From: Hesseltinella vesiculosa
Taxonomy: Eukaryota > Mucoromycota > Mucoromycetes > Mucorales > Cunninghamellaceae
Assembly (NCBI GenBank): GCA_002104935.1
Contig: MCGT01000007.1
Span: forward strand, 310,001-374,000
Length of the DNA: 64,000 bases
Direction of reading: 5' to 3'
Shown here: positions 1-13,127 of the stretch, one piece after another
How the letters are laid out: each line of letters opens with the position of its first letter
Position numbering within the stretch: the first letter of the stretch is position 1
Program-made: the position numbers and the translations under genes
The notes under the pieces: generated by a model
Databases searched by the model: none
The model's input: only the letters and a program-made list of their open reading frames with translations
Told to the model about the DNA's origin: nothing

Positions 1-1445
1 TTGGTCCAGGTAACCCATATGGACCCTCATTGCTCACCACCTTTTTCGTTGACATGATTTCTCTTTGTAGCCACGAAAATGGGCGCCATTGTGTCAGGAC
101 AGGTCAGTGGCGGAAACAAAAGCATGGGCAGAGAAAAGCGCTGACCTCTTCGGTCTCACCATTTAGACGTCGGTCAAGATGCCAGAAATCACTGCCTTTC
201 GAAAACATTTGCCAGAAGATGTGCACATTGTATCGTGTCACTCCATGCATGGGCCAGGCGTCAATCCCAAGGGCCAGCCTCTAGTGGTGATCCGTGAACG
301 CGCGACAGACCAAGTCTATGACCTGGTGCTGCGCATCCTTTCTTGCTTTGAATCCAACATGGTGCACCTGTCGGCCCAAGAACACGATCGCATCACAGCC
401 GATACCCAAGCTGTCACCCATGCTGCATTCCTCAGGTAACAAAAAACAGCCGCTCCTTCCCAGATTCCTTAACCATTTTCAATGAATCTCTAGTATGGGC
501 AGCGCCTGGAAGGCAAACAGCCAATTCCCTGTAGGTCACCATTTTTTTAAAAAAAAAATGTACTCAACAGCTGCCTTTTCGATGGTAGTGGCTCGTACCT
601 CATTTTGTCGGTGGGATTGAAAATGTCAAGGTGAATGTGGCCATGCGCATCTATAGCAACAAATGGCACGTGTATGCAGGTAATTCTCACCAGGAAAAAA
701 ATGAACCTGGTAGTGGAATAACTTATGTTTCCGTAGGACTCGCCATTATGAACCCTGTGGCCAAGGATCAAATCTTCCAATACGCCCGATCTGTGGCAGA
801 CCTGTTCAAACTGATGATCAAGGAAAAGGAAGAAGAATTCCGTCAACGTGTCCATGCTGTGAGTCATCCTCCTTTTTTGGCGAGCATGCCAACTCACTCT
901 ACATGACCTTAGGGCCGCGACTTTGTGTTTGGAGGATCCCAAAAAGACCACGCACCGATTTTGCTGTCGGACGAAATCTTGGACGAATACTCGCTTTCGA
1001 AAATTCCTCGGGAACAACGCCAACCCAACTCACACTTATCGTTACTGGCCATGGTCGACTGCTGGTATACCTTGGGCCTCAACCCTTATGAACACATGGT
1101 GTGCCAGACACCACTGTTCCGTCTTTGGATGTAAGCCTGTCTACGTCAAAATGAGATCTCATTCTCTTTCTGTTGCACAGGGGCATCACGGAGTATTTGT
1201 TTCGAAATGATAGCATGTTGGAAGATACCATCCAGGCAGCCCTTTACCGCAAGGAAACGCGATCGGACGATATGGAATTTGTCACCTGTGCTCGAGGCTG
1301 GGCCGAATGTGTCGACTTGGGCAGTATGCATGCTTACGAAAAACGATTCACCGACACCGCCTCATTTTTCCAAGACCGGTTTGCCGAGAGCAATGTTGTT
1401 GGCAACAAAATGATTGCCATGATATCCAAAAATATTGTAGATTAG
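1..1445 (+). CDS. TYR1: Prephenate dehydrogenase (NADP+), 3' part of gene
   Basis: This enzyme oxidatively decarboxylates prephenate to 4-hydroxyphenylpyruvate in tyrosine biosynthesis. The N-terminal NADP-binding part lies off the window. Visible exons are about <1-9, 71-102, 167-435, 494-530, 589-679, 737-858, 913-1130 and 1181-1445, all with GT-AG introns. The spliced reading contains MGAIVSGQ, then HSMHGPGVNPKGQPLVVI, then FPWLVPHFVGGIENVKVNV, which match the fungal Tyr1 substrate domain in order. It ends ISKNIVD with a TAG stop at 1443-1445. The conserved HSxHGP motif is intact, so the gene looks functional. A tandem repeat starts about 70 bases after the stop. The family call is firm; the very small exon ends at 1-9 and 494-530 are the least certain part. 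Confidence 0.9.
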
Positions 1446-1516
1446 TCCCAAAGATCATTCTAAAAAAAAATAAACGAGCATGACCAACGCGCCATCATCG
1501 AGGACAGCAGGTTGCC

Positions 1517-4222
1517 ATGCGCACTTGCTGGCTAACTTGCTCAAAATGCGCACTTGCTGGCTAACTCGGTCAAAATGCGCACTTGCTGGCTAACTTGCTA
1601 AAAATGCGCAACTTGCTGGCTAACTCGATCAAAATGCGCACTTGCTGGCTAACTTGCTAAAAATGCGCACTTGCTGGCTAACTCGATTAAAATACGCACT
1701 TGCTGGCTAACTTGCTAAAAATGCGCAACTTGCTGGCTAACTCGATCAAAATGCGCACTTGCTGGCTAACTCGGTCAAAATGCGCACTTGCTGGCTAACT
1801 TGCTAAAAATGCGCACTTGCTGGCTAACTCGGTCAAAATGCGCACTTGCTGGCTAACTTGCTAAAAATGCGCACTTGCTGGCTAACTCGGTCAAAATGCG
1901 CACTTGCTGGCTAACTCGGTCAAAATGCGCACTTGCTGGCTAACTTGCTAAAAATGCGCAACTTGCTGGCTAACTTGCTCAAAATGCGCAACTTGCTGGC
2001 TAACTCGATCAAAATGCGCACTTGCTGGCTAACTTGCTAAAAATGCACAACTTGCTGGCTAACTCGATCAAAATGCGCACTTGCTGGCTAACTCGGTCAA
2101 AATGCGCACTTGCTGGCTAACTCGGTCAAAATGCGCACTTGCTGGCTAACTTGCTAAAAATGCGCAACTTGCTGGCTAACTTGCTAAAAATGCGCACTTG
2201 CTGGCTAACTTGCTAAAAATGCGCACTTGCTGGCTAACTCGATTAAAATACGCACTTGCTGGCTAACTTGCTAAAAATGCGCACTGGCTGGCTAACTCGA
2301 TCAAAATGCGCACTGGCTGGCTAACTCGATCAAAATGCGCACTGGCTGGCTAACTTGCTAAAAATGCGCACTTGCTGGCTAACTTGCTCAAAATGCGCAC
2401 TGGCTGGCTAACTTGCTAAAAATGCGCACTGGCTGGCTAACTTGCTAAAAATGCGCACTGGCTGGCTAACTCGATCAAAATGCGCACTGGCTGGCTAACT
2501 CGATCAAAATGCGCACTGGCTGGCTAACTCGATCAAAATGCGCACTGGCTGGCTAACTTGCTAAAAATGCGCACTTGCTGGCTAACTTGCTCAAAATGCG
2601 CACTGGCTGGCTAACTTGCTAAAAATGCGCACTGGCTGGCTAACTTGCTAAAAATGCGCACTGGCTGGCTAACTCGATCAAAATGCGCACTGGCTGGCTA
2701 ACTCGATCAAAATGCGCACTGGCTGGCTAACTTGCTAAAAATGCGCACTGGCTGGCTAACTCGATCAAAATGCGCACTGGCTGGCTAACTTGCTAAAAAT
2801 GCGCACTGGCTGGCTAACTCGATCAAAATGCGCACTTGCTGGCTAACTTGCTAAAAATGCGCACTGGCTGGCTAACTCGATCAAAATGCGCACTGGCTGG
2901 CTAACTTGCTAAAAATGCGCACTGGCTGGCTAACTTGCTAAAAATGCGAACCGGCTGGCTAACTCGATCAAAATGCGCACTGGCTGGCTAACTTGCTAAA
3001 AATGCGCACTGGCTGGCTAACTCGATCAAAATGCGCACTGGCTGGCTAACTCGATCAAAATGCGCACTGGCTGGCTAACTTGCTAAAAATGCGCACTGGC
3101 TGGCTAACTCGATCAAAACTGCGCACTGGCTGGCTAACTTGCTAAAAATGCGCACTGGCTGGCTAACTTGCTAAAAATGCGCACCGGCTGGCTAACTCGA
3201 TCAAAATGCGCACTGGCTGGCTAACTTGCTAAAAATGCGCACTGGCTGGCTAACTCGATCAAAATGCGCACTGGCTGGCTAACTCGATCAAAATGCGCAC
3301 TGGCTGGCTAACTCGATCAAAATGCGCACTGGCTGGCTAACTTGCTAAAAATGCGCACTGGCTGGCTAACTCGATCAAAATGCGCACTGGCTGGCTAACT
3401 TGCTAAAAATGCGCACTGGCTGGCTAACTCGATCAAAATGCGCACTGGCTGGCTAACTCGATCAAAATGCGCACTGGCTGGCTAACTCGATCAAAATGCG
3501 CACTTGCTGGCTAACTCGATTAAAATGCGCACTGGCTGGCTAACTTGCTAAAAATGCGCACTGGCTGGCTAACTTGCTAAAAATGCGCACTGGCTGGCTA
3601 ACTCGATCAAAATGCGCACTGGCTGGCTAACTCGATCAAAATGCGCACTGGCTGGCTAACTCGATCAAAATGCGCACTGGCTGGCTAACTTGCTAAAAAT
3701 GCGCACTGGCTGGCTAACTTGCTAAAAATGCGCACCGGCTGGCTAACTCGATCAAAATGCGCACTGGCTGGCTAACTCGATCAAAATGCGCACTGGCTGG
3801 CTAACTTGCTAAAAATGCGCACTGGATGGCTAACTTGCTAAAAATGCGCACCGGCTGGCTAACTCGATCAAAATGCGCACTGGATGGCTAACTTGCCAAA
3901 AATGCGCACTGGATGGCAAACTTGCCAAAAATGCGCACTGGCTGGCTAACTCGATCAAAATGCGCACTGGATGGCTAACTTGCCAAAAATGCGCACTGGA
4001 TGGCTAACTCTATCAAAATGCGCACTGGCTGGCTAACTGGATCAAAATGCGCACTGGGTGGCTAACTCGATCAAAATGCGCACTGGATGGCTAACTCGAT
4101 CAAAATGCGCACTGGCTGGCTAACTCGATCAAAATGCGCACTGGTTGGCTAACTTGATCAAAATGCGCACTTGCTAACTTGCTGAAAATGCGCACTGGCT
4201 AGCTAACTCGATCAAAATGCGT
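1517..4222. repeat. Minisatellite, 29-bp unit, about 93 copies
   Basis: A head-to-tail array fills the space between two convergent genes. The unit has a constant half (AAAATGCGCAC then TGGCTAAC) and two alternating endings, TCGATC/TCGGTC or TTGCTA/TTGCTC. Three zones can be seen: about 1517-2285 with CTTGCTGG in the core and some 30-base units carrying an extra A; about 2285-3810 with CTGGCTGG; and about 3811-4222 with CTGGATGG and many decayed units. A rare unit (CTTGCTGG plus TTGCTC) recurs near 2366 and 2569, 203 bases or seven units apart, which suggests block duplication. No long reading frame crosses it. It is not a CRISPR array: there are no unique spacers. Confidence 0.97.
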
Positions 4223-4420
4223 AGTGGGGTGCTACCAGTGTCACCCCTTATCATATCCCAACATCCAACACTGCTCTTGAGCTTCGAATTGAATGAATGA
4301 AATCCTATATTCAACACTGTCCGAGTTTGAGCTAATGGGTCTATGGTTGAAATGAAAGCCACTTGGGCATGCCTGTTCATTGTATATTTGTGTTGTGCAA
4401 AACAGGCTTCATTTTGAGCT

Positions 4421-7243
4421 TTAGCCTTGGAAGTGCTTCAGTGAATTATTCAAGCGGCCCAGCCAGAGTGACAGATCCGAAACTGCTGCTTCGAGCTGCT
4501 CTTGTAATGCGAGAGATCCGTCCAACAAAGGCGGAGGAACCGAAGGGCCAGTGGAAGACACCTCCCGGCGAGTTGCGTCTATTTTCTGCTGCAGCATGAT
4601 CTACTCGTGAATGGAGAAAAAACTGAGCTACTGAAAGCAACTTTTTTGTTTCCTTTCTTTTTTTTTTTACCTGAGCCTGTTCCACATTATCAGCGCTGAT
4701 GCTACGGCGATGTTCGACCAACCTCTTTTGGCGATGCTGGTTCAAAGAGGGCTTGCTAGGGGTCAGGGGCTGTAAACGATGGAGCTGCTGCTGGTGATGG
4801 TGGCGTTGCTTGTTGGCGACGAGAGTTTTCAGTGGCACACGATCCTCTTCCGATTGACGAAGGGTGGTAGCGGAGCGCACACGTCGGGCTAGTGGCTGAT
4901 GTGACGATGCCACGGATTTGTGGCGGTGCGGGTCGCTGGTGGGAAGGACCAACAACCGCTGGTCATCGAGCGAAGTGGGAGGCGGTGGAGGCGGGTGCTC
5001 AGCAAGGAACCGGGAGGACTGTTCGGACATGGATCGAGCACGCGACATGTTCTGGGCTTCTGGGCAGCTTGGGTGACCGGGACTACTGCGGTTGCTCGTG
5101 GGAAGACTATGGTCGTCTTCGTCTTTGGTATCGGCATCCAGTGCCAATGGAATCATGCGGTTGGAGACGGCATATTGCGTGGGCGAGCGGCCATGGCTGC
5201 CAGGAACTAGTTTGTTGGCCATTGGCGGAGGAATGGCCAGAACTTCTCCAGGAGACAGGGACGACGGTGGAGGGGTGGCTCGTTCGTAGGAGGAAGAGGA
5301 AAGTGTAGACAAGGGTGTGGTAGGTCGCAAAGGCACAGGTGCAGCTGCGGCTGGTGAGGGAGAACCGGAGGATGGTGGCAATTGGTGTGAAGGCGCAGCG
5401 ATGGTATTGCCGCTGGACGGGGTGGCAGAGGAGTTAGATGGGGGGGTCATGGAGGTTGATGAAAGGGTGGTTTCGTAGTCAATGACTGGAGGGGCAGGCG
5501 ACGGTAAGCCAGGTTGAAGTGTCGATGGCGTGGATCCGCCGCTGTCTGGGCGGAAGAAGGGTGAGAGGATCGGATTGCGAGAGGACGAGCTGGAGGCTGT
5601 GTCGCTGGGCGAGTCCTTTTCAAACAAGCGTACCAGTGGATGCTGTGTTTCTGCCTGCCAAGGCTGTGGATTATTCTCTGCGGGTGTTGCGCGGTTTATT
5701 GCAAGATCCATTGCCGATGCGGTGAAGCTCGTTCGACTGTAACGGACCGTCTAAGAAAAGGAAGAGTCAGTTACCTTTACGTTGATCTTTCATTCACTTA
5801 CATCGAACTCCCAGTCATCCATCTTGTCAAAGTCATCAAGCACCAAGTCATTGGTATTATCTTCACTGTGTGGAAGAGAATAAAAAAAAAATAAAAAAAA
5901 AGAGGGGTGAGAAAGCTGAGACAAAAAAAAAAAAAAAAGGGATGGACTTACATATCGCTGATGTCATCCGAGGCAATACTTATCCGTTTGCTGGCATCGT
6001 TGGTTAATTTCCAGGCTTCATATCTTGCAATCACATCGCGCAGTACTGATTTGGGTATTTTGGCATAGTTTTTGATAAACTTTGTCTTGATGAGATCATC
6101 GGCTGACCAACGCTAAGAGAAAAACCTACGATGAATCCTCCCATCTTTCACTTGTGGTCCCTTTTTTTGCGTTACCTCTTGTGGTTCTTCACAAAGACAT
6201 AGATCGACAAACTCGCGGATGGCTGGCGAGTACAGAGCTGGGTCCAATTTGGACGGTTTGGATTTAGGTATCATGATGACAGCACGCATTGGATCGACAT
6301 GCGAAAACGGCGGGTTGCCTGTTGCCATTTCATACACAGTGATGCCTAATGACCAGATATCTGCCTGGATCAAGGAAAGGGGTAAGAGGACATCCTTTTT
6401 TTGTTGTTGTTCCAACCTTCTCACCTTGTAGTCGTAAGAAGCCCCTTCACGAATCACTTCGGGTGCCATCCAGTAACTAACCAATAAAAAGAAAAGTGGG
6501 GAGTGAGGTCGAGTTGTTGCTTCGTTTTGAAATCTGTTTTTTTAGGCGTTGCATTACGGCGTGCCCACAAAGGTTTGTCGTTTTAGATGCGAAATGGTGG
6601 TCTGACCTGCCACGCCAAAATCACAAAGTTGGACGTCACCTTCTGAAGTCAAAAGGATATTGGCCGCTACGCAGATTTGACAAAAGAGTGAGGATGCTGA
6701 CACGGTGAAGACGCTAAGTTTACCTTTGATATCACGATGAATGATCAGGTTCTTATGTAGATACGAGAGAGCTTGGAGGATTTCTCGTACGACAACCGAG
6801 ATATATTTTTCCTCCAGGTTACCAGCTTTCATCTATAAAAGAGGTGAGACGGTCGGTAGGGGTTGAGGAGAAGGCTAATGTTTTACCAAAGATCGGATAC
6901 TGCCACCAGCCGCATAATCCATGATGATCCAGAGCTTTGTCTTGTTCAAGATGCTGCCATGGTAAGGGGTGATATTTTGAGACTTGGCATGGGTGAGCTG
7001 CGACAGCATGGCAATTTCCTTTTGAATGTCGGCAACATCATCTTCTTCAGTGTCCAGATTCAAAACTTTGATGGCCACAAGCTGCTTGGTCTCATTGTTG
7101 ATGCTAGAAAACTAGAGGTAGGTTTTCCCTTATTGTTGGAGAGGTTAGGGGTTTTACCTTTTATATACAGAACCATACGCTCCTTTACCAATACATTTTA
7201 AGCGAGTGTATAACTGTGATGCCGAGGCACTTGTATTTGACAT
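4421..7243 (-). CDS. Ste20-family (germinal-centre-type) serine/threonine kinase
   Basis: Predicted 748-residue protein from ten exons: 7243-7158, 7103-6887, 6832-6724, 6666-6558, 6476-6425, 6364-6176, 6112-5952, 5865-5802, 5750-4671 and 4600-4421; lengths sum to an intact frame. The kinase domain is N-terminal: glycine loop GKGAYGSV (about residues 19-26), VAIK lysine, IIHRD catalytic loop, CDFG magnesium motif and YWMAPE. It lacks a CRIB domain, so it fits the Kic1/Nak1/Sid1-like GCK group that acts in polarity and RAM/SIN-type signalling rather than PAKs. After the kinase comes an acidic linker ending DDWEFD, then a long Ser/Pro-rich, probably disordered tail, then a C-terminal helical segment rich in Leu/Glu. 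The start is the ATG just before the glycine loop. The exact orthologue is uncertain. Confidence 0.88.
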
Positions 7244-7645
7244 TAACACAACTGTGAAAAAAAAGGAAGAAAAAAATGCAGACGGGACCCTCTTTTTTTT
7301 TGTTTCACAGAAGCTTTGATTCGACTCCCGTTTTCTCGCTCTTCTTTAAAAAAAGTGCTTTGACTCGTTAAGTGAGTCAGATACAGAACACTCTAATCTA
7401 CATTGTTCATTATAGCTTTTTACGAGTGTCTATGCTGGGTAGTGTAGCTTTCTGCAAAAGTTCGCATGTCGTTGTCGCATTTGGCTGGTTTTAAGAGGAG
7501 GAAATTGGCTGGGCTTTCTACAGCAATGCAAGGCGTCGGACCTTTTGCCGGTCATTTTGAAAAAGCTCCCTTTTTTTTTTCGTCGCATCGCTCTCTTTTC
7601 TTTTCTTTTTCAGTCTCGTCTCTTCCTGACATCCATCCTTGTGCA
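7244..7645. promoter_or_regulatory. Shared upstream region of divergent kinase and paladin-like genes
   Basis: About 400 bases separate two start codons that face away from each other, so both promoters must lie here. A pyrimidine-rich stretch (about 7560-7625) precedes the paladin-like ATG and could be a 5'UTR or contain a leader intron. No specific binding site can be named. Confidence 0.5.
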
Positions 7646-10600
7646 ATGTCAGAGTCCCCCCTTTTTAATGTTAGACCTACATCGAAATCACCTACACCTT
7701 CATCACCTTTCATTCCACCTCGCAGGTAATTTTTTTTAGAAGAAAAACGTGTCACTTCTTTTCTTTCTCACGTTATTCACGGACCTCTTTTTTTTAGGGA
7801 TGACCTTCGACGCCAGGACCATCAATCCTCGCCATTGAAAGAGGCCACCAACCGACCCAACGTTTCATCGCCTCTGAACATCTCCACTGCCACACCTCCC
7901 TTGATAGATAAGAAACTAGACCCCCGGCGCATGCTCAAAGTGATTGGTAACCTAGTTAAATCGCGTACTGGTAGCGTCTTGACAAGGCAAACCATCTTGA
8001 AAATGGACCACTTTCCCAAAGGTAAGGTAAGGGAAAGAAGTGTACAGAAAAGCTCACAAGATAGCCTTTTCTATTTTCTTTCTTTCCACGCAGCTGTCAA
8101 CACCAAATTGGAATTCCATCTGGAAGGAGCACCCAACTTTCGCGCAGCAGAATTGAATACCTATGGCGTGGCCCAGCCTACTGTTAGTGCAAACTAAAAT
8201 GCCCATTTCTACCGCCCCATGGCTTACTTTCTCTCATTTTTCAATAGGTTGTGGGTCTGTCCAGTATCTTGGCCCTGCTAAATTGCCACCCCAACAGCTT
8301 ACATAAGCAAAGTTGCACTTGGTATACCACCTTTCTTTCATCAGAAGCCAATCATTTCTCATACATCCCATTTTTTATCTCTAAAGGTTTTTGACTCGCG
8401 AAGAGCCTCTGGGTAAGATTTGACCAATAGAAATGGAGAAACTTACTGTTACTCTCGTAGTGTACTTGAATGGTAATTCTTACGTGCTACGTGAATATGC
8501 CAACCCTCTGCACAGCATGACTTCGTTCCTGGGCATCAATGCCACTCGACTGGAAATGGTCGAAGAACGTCTCAAGGCCGATGTCATTCGTGAAAGCAAG
8601 ACTCTCGGTGGGCTTTTGTTGGTCCATCAAGAACTCGGTAAGACCCTGGAGTGCTCTTATTTTCGGTCTCATGCCTTTCTTTTTCTCTCTCTCTCTCTCT
8701 CTTCCCTGATTTAGAGGATGGCACAATTGTCCCATGCTTTATTGCCGCAGACCAAGTAAAGACGCCAAAAGAAGGTATGTAGTGCATCCGATAAAAAAGC
8801 AATGGCTGACCTTTTGCGTTGAACCCTTAGTGTTCCTCTCGTTTCAAGAACAAGGTTACCGACTCCAATACTTCCGCATTCCCATCCGGCCCATGCAAGC
8901 ACCTGAAGACGATTATTTCGATGAATATGTTCGTGTCATCAAGTCTTTGGAACCCACTGACCCGCTCATCTTCAATTGCGGCATGGGGGTCGTGCGCAGT
9001 AAATCTTTCAAAAACGAATGGAACATTTATCAGAACTAACCTTCCCTGCCTCTTATTTCTTTACCCTGCCAGCTACGATGGGCATTGTCATGGCGCAGAT
9101 CATTCGACGCACGCAGCTGATCGAACGAGGCTATTCCGACCCTTTCCCAGTACCTGGATACGTCTACGAAACCGAAGGTGAAATGTCCGAAGCCCTTGGT
9201 CCACTCATCAAAGGCATCGAAGACGCTGACAAGAAGAAACATCACACTGATGTTTTGCTTCGATTAATCTATATGTTGGAAGAAGGTGAATCCTACCCCT
9301 CATGCACCAATGACCAACCAACCCCTTTTTTATGCAGGCCTTGGCACGACGCAATCTGACCTGAAATCCACCATCCAATGGGTCTTTGGGAACAGCACCC
9401 TTGTGGAGAAATTTAAAGATGCTGTGAATGGCAATTACTACATCATTAGCGCATTGACGTCGGTGTTGGAATTTGGCCATTACTGTAAACGACTACTGGA
9501 TACTGTTATTGACCAATGTAATGAACAGCTCTGACCAATGATGGATCATTTCCAAGCAATCTCATCCACTCTTTTTTTTTTTTTTTTTTTTTTGCCACTG
9601 GCAGCTGATACTGTGATCAATCTGCGCGATGACATTTTACTGAACAGGATCCGACAAACAACCCAAGGCTCCGGCAATATCCGCCGGCCATCCTCCCACC
9701 TGTCCCAGGCGACCATTGGCCTCCAGCGATACATGGCCTTGCTCTGCTTCACAGCCTACATCAATTGCTCCCCAAACACTCAATTCGAAACCAAGTTCTC
9801 TGACTGGGTCCATTCACGAGACGAGATCTGGCACATGGTCCAACACATGCGACTCAAAGGTCCTCAGCTCTATTATTTCCGACCTGTCGATGATCTGAAC
9901 AGCCTGACCAATACAGATCGCAAACTCAACCATGAAACACGCCACGGTATGTTTGAAATGATCGGTGCTGGTGCACAAGCTGGCACGATTTCTGTCGAAG
10001 CCGAAACGTTTGTCCTCGAGGTAACCCCGCCCCCTCCTTGTCCTCCCACAGAAAGAACTCACATATCCCTGTTATACATTACATTTTTAGGCCCGCCGAG
10101 GTGATGTGCTGACACCTCAAACCATTTTAAAGATCGACTACTGGCGCCAATTGACGGAGGATGCTAGTACAATGGATTCGAGCGAAGAGGAAGCTGGCCG
10201 ATCCTCATTGATGGCCACCAACCGAGCCGACCGCACACCTGAGGAACGCTCTAGTCTCGACAGCGACGACAGCTGCATGCACCACACCTTTTACATCGAT
10301 GGTGCATCCAATTTCCGGCGCATTAGCGACACCCACATCTATGGTGTGGCCCAGCCGACAGTCAACGGCCTACACTCAGTCCTACGTCAGCTGGCCAAGA
10401 ACTTACCCATGCACCAGAATGGCAAGGTCCTATGGATCAACCTGCGTGAAGAACCCATCATTTATATCAACGGCATCCCCTACGTGCTGCGTGACCGCTA
10501 CTTTACCTTGCGTAACATGCGCGCTTACCAAGGCATATCGGGCGCCCGACTCGAGCAGCTTGAGGAACGGCTCAAACAAGACGTCATCAAGGAACTGGCT

Positions 10601-13127
10601 ACCTACGGCAACCGTATCCTTCTCCATGGCGAAGACCAGCAAGGCAACGTCGTGGCCGCCTGGGAAGATGTCGATCCCAATGACGTGCTGACTGTGCGCG
10701 AAGTGATGGAGCAAGTTTCCACCCGGGTACATGCTCAGCTCGTTGCCGAAGACGCTGACGTTGACCCTTCCACCACGAACCCATTTGAATACCGCCGCGT
10801 GCCGGTCACTGCTGAAAAAGCCCCGGTGCCTGCCGATTTTGATGAGCTCCGCACGCTCATCGCCACTGAACGCTCCGACTCTGCCATTGTCCTGTAAGCC
10901 CGTTTTTTTTATCTCCTGATCCTGCCACTCACTTTCTTCTTTCATTAGCAATTGTCAGGTAGGCGTTGGCCGATCAACTGTGGGAACCGTGATTGCAACT
11001 CTGGTGACGCGTTGGATGTACAAGAAAGCTCTTCCGCCCGTGCCTGCCCTGACCAAGGGCCAGCTGGAAACGCAACTGAATTATCAAATCATCAACAGTC
11101 TGCTGCGTGTGATCCGCCACGGCCTAGAAAACAAAGGCGTTGTCGACCATGTGATTGATATGTGTGCAGTCGTGCTGAACCTACGAGAATCCATCGAATC
11201 ACTGCATATCCAGGCTGAAAACGAGACCGATCAAGAAAAACGCACACGCCTACTCAAGTCGGGGGTCATCGCCCTGCAACGATACTTTGCCCTGATCTGT
11301 TTCCAAGCCTACTTAGATGCCACGTCTCCAGACCAAGCCCTGACGGAGATTGAGTCGTTTGTCTCGTGGACCAAACGCCACGCCGAACTGCACACGATCT
11401 TGCAAGACTTGCGCCAGCCCGGCAAATCCAACCAAGTCATGATGGACCTACTGACGCCTGTAGAAAAGGCTGCCAACGGTGATGGTATGGCACTGTCGTC
11501 TGAGGTCATGACGGTTGTGCGCTCACGCCATGGTCAAGTCCTTGCCCAGCAAACCATCCTCAAGCACGATGCCTTCCCCGGCTGTCAAAAAATGAACCTC
11601 AAGGAAAAAATCGACGAAGCCTACAACTATCGCCGAGTCCAAGTCAAGACGGCCAAGCGGGCCGTCAGCCAACCCACAATTGAAGCCACCGAAGGCGGTC
11701 TGGCTGCCGATCTGCAACGCTCCGATGCCATGATGAAAGCCCTGGTGCCTCCCTTTATCTGTGGCTGTGCCATGCCCTCGAAGGATGCCATCAAGTCGGT
11801 ACTGAATGCCATGGACGCTGGACCCCAGGGAAAGCGCACCGTCCTGTGGACCTGTCTTCGTGAGGAGCCTGTGCTGTATGTCAACAAGCAGCCCTATGTG
11901 CTTCGGCTCTACTCCGATCCTTTAAAGAACCTCGAAACGACCGGGATTGCCAAGGAGCGTGTCGAAGGCATGGAAAACCGAATGAAATTAGACGCTCTAC
12001 AGGAACAAAAGGAATACGATGGTCGACTCTTGTTGCATGACGAATCCGCCGATGATCATGGCGGCTTTACTCTCAAGGTATGCACACTCCCCCCCAACAA
12101 CAACAAGAACAAAAAAGGAGCCCTTATCTGATTTGTTTTTCTTATCAGGCTCTCTGGGAAACGGTTCCGGAAAAACGCATCGAAACGCCTAGAGAAGTAT
12201 TTGAATCCATCAAGAAAGAAGGTTATCAAGTTGATTACCTGCGTATCCCAATGTAAACTGTCAAATTTAACAAGGAGTCCAATAGTGCGTCTTACCCTTT
12301 TTTTTTTTGTTAGCACTGACGAACAAGCACCCATTCCTGACGTGTTTGATTTACTGAAGCAGCGGATCCTGGAAGCTCATGTAGGAAGGGATATTATCTT
12401 CAACTGTCAAATGGGGTAAACCATCATGTGCAAGAAAGAGGAAAATCCCGGCTGGGAGAATATCTCACGCTTTTTTTTTTTTCTGGATAGTCGTGGTCGT
12501 ACAACCACCGGGATGGTGACGGCTTGCCTGATCTCCATGATCCTGAATCACAATATCAATGTGGAAGAGCTTACACGCCTTGGCGATGGAAGCTTGGCTG
12601 AGAACCCAACCGATGGTTCAGCATCACCCAACGGCAAACGCGGGTTTGAAGCCGACATGGATGAGGCTTATGACGAGCGTGAACGATACTTGAACGGTGA
12701 ATACAAAATCATCCTTCATTTGGTACGCCTGTTAACATTTGGCCAGCTGGCCAAGCGACTCACGGACAAGGCCATCAATCTCTGCGACCATATGCAGAAC
12801 CTTCGTAAAGCCATCTACGACTATCGCCTCCGTCTCGAATCCATGGAAGACCGTCGGTCCAAGAAATACCACACGGTGGAGGAGGTCGGGCTCAACTACC
12901 TGGTGCGCTATTTCTATCTGATTGTGTTTGCTAACTACCTTTTGGAAGAAGTTGCTTCACCCACCTGCTCATTCCCAGCTCATGGCTCTCATTTGGAAGT
13001 GCCTGCTGATGATCAAGATGAAATTGCCTCGGTCGAGGACGCCAGTCTCACCACGTTTAAAGATTGGCTTGACAATCATCGTGAACTTACCAACATCATC
13101 AAGTACCAGTCCTTTGACCTGTCATAG
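7646..13127 (+). CDS. Paladin-like protein with three PTP/phytase-like modules
   Basis: A large gene of roughly 15 short introns encoding about 1,470 residues. It contains three copies of one module. Each begins with a variant of LTRQTILK (about 7980, 10110 and 11545), has a YGVAQPT-like stretch (copies 1 and 2), a REEPxxYxNxxPYVLR stretch, and ends in a Cys-x5-Arg phosphatase loop: CGMGVVR (8977-8997), CQVGVGR (10953-10973) and CQMGRGR (12405 onward, split by an intron). This organisation matches the paladin / inositol-hexakisphosphate-phosphatase-like family. Catalytic Cys and Arg are present in all three loops, so activity on phosphoinositides or inositol phosphates is possible, although animal paladin is often considered inactive as a protein phosphatase. 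Start chosen at the ATG giving MSESPLFNVR; the stop is TAG at 13125-13127. Exact exon borders in 8200-8420 and 12250-12320 are approximate. Confidence 0.85.

Noticed and set aside
1517..4222. CRISPR-like array
   Set aside because: Units are directly adjacent, with no unique spacers, in a eukaryotic genome; it is a minisatellite.
4892..5308. Plus-strand frames of 60-138 residues opposite the kinase tail
   Set aside because: Shadows of the minus-strand coding exon with no features of their own.
4446..5711. Unspliced reading of the kinase C-terminus ending ...SVTLAGPLE
   Set aside because: A GT-AG intron at 4601-4670 in correct phase gives a better helical C-terminus ending LKHFQG at 4421.
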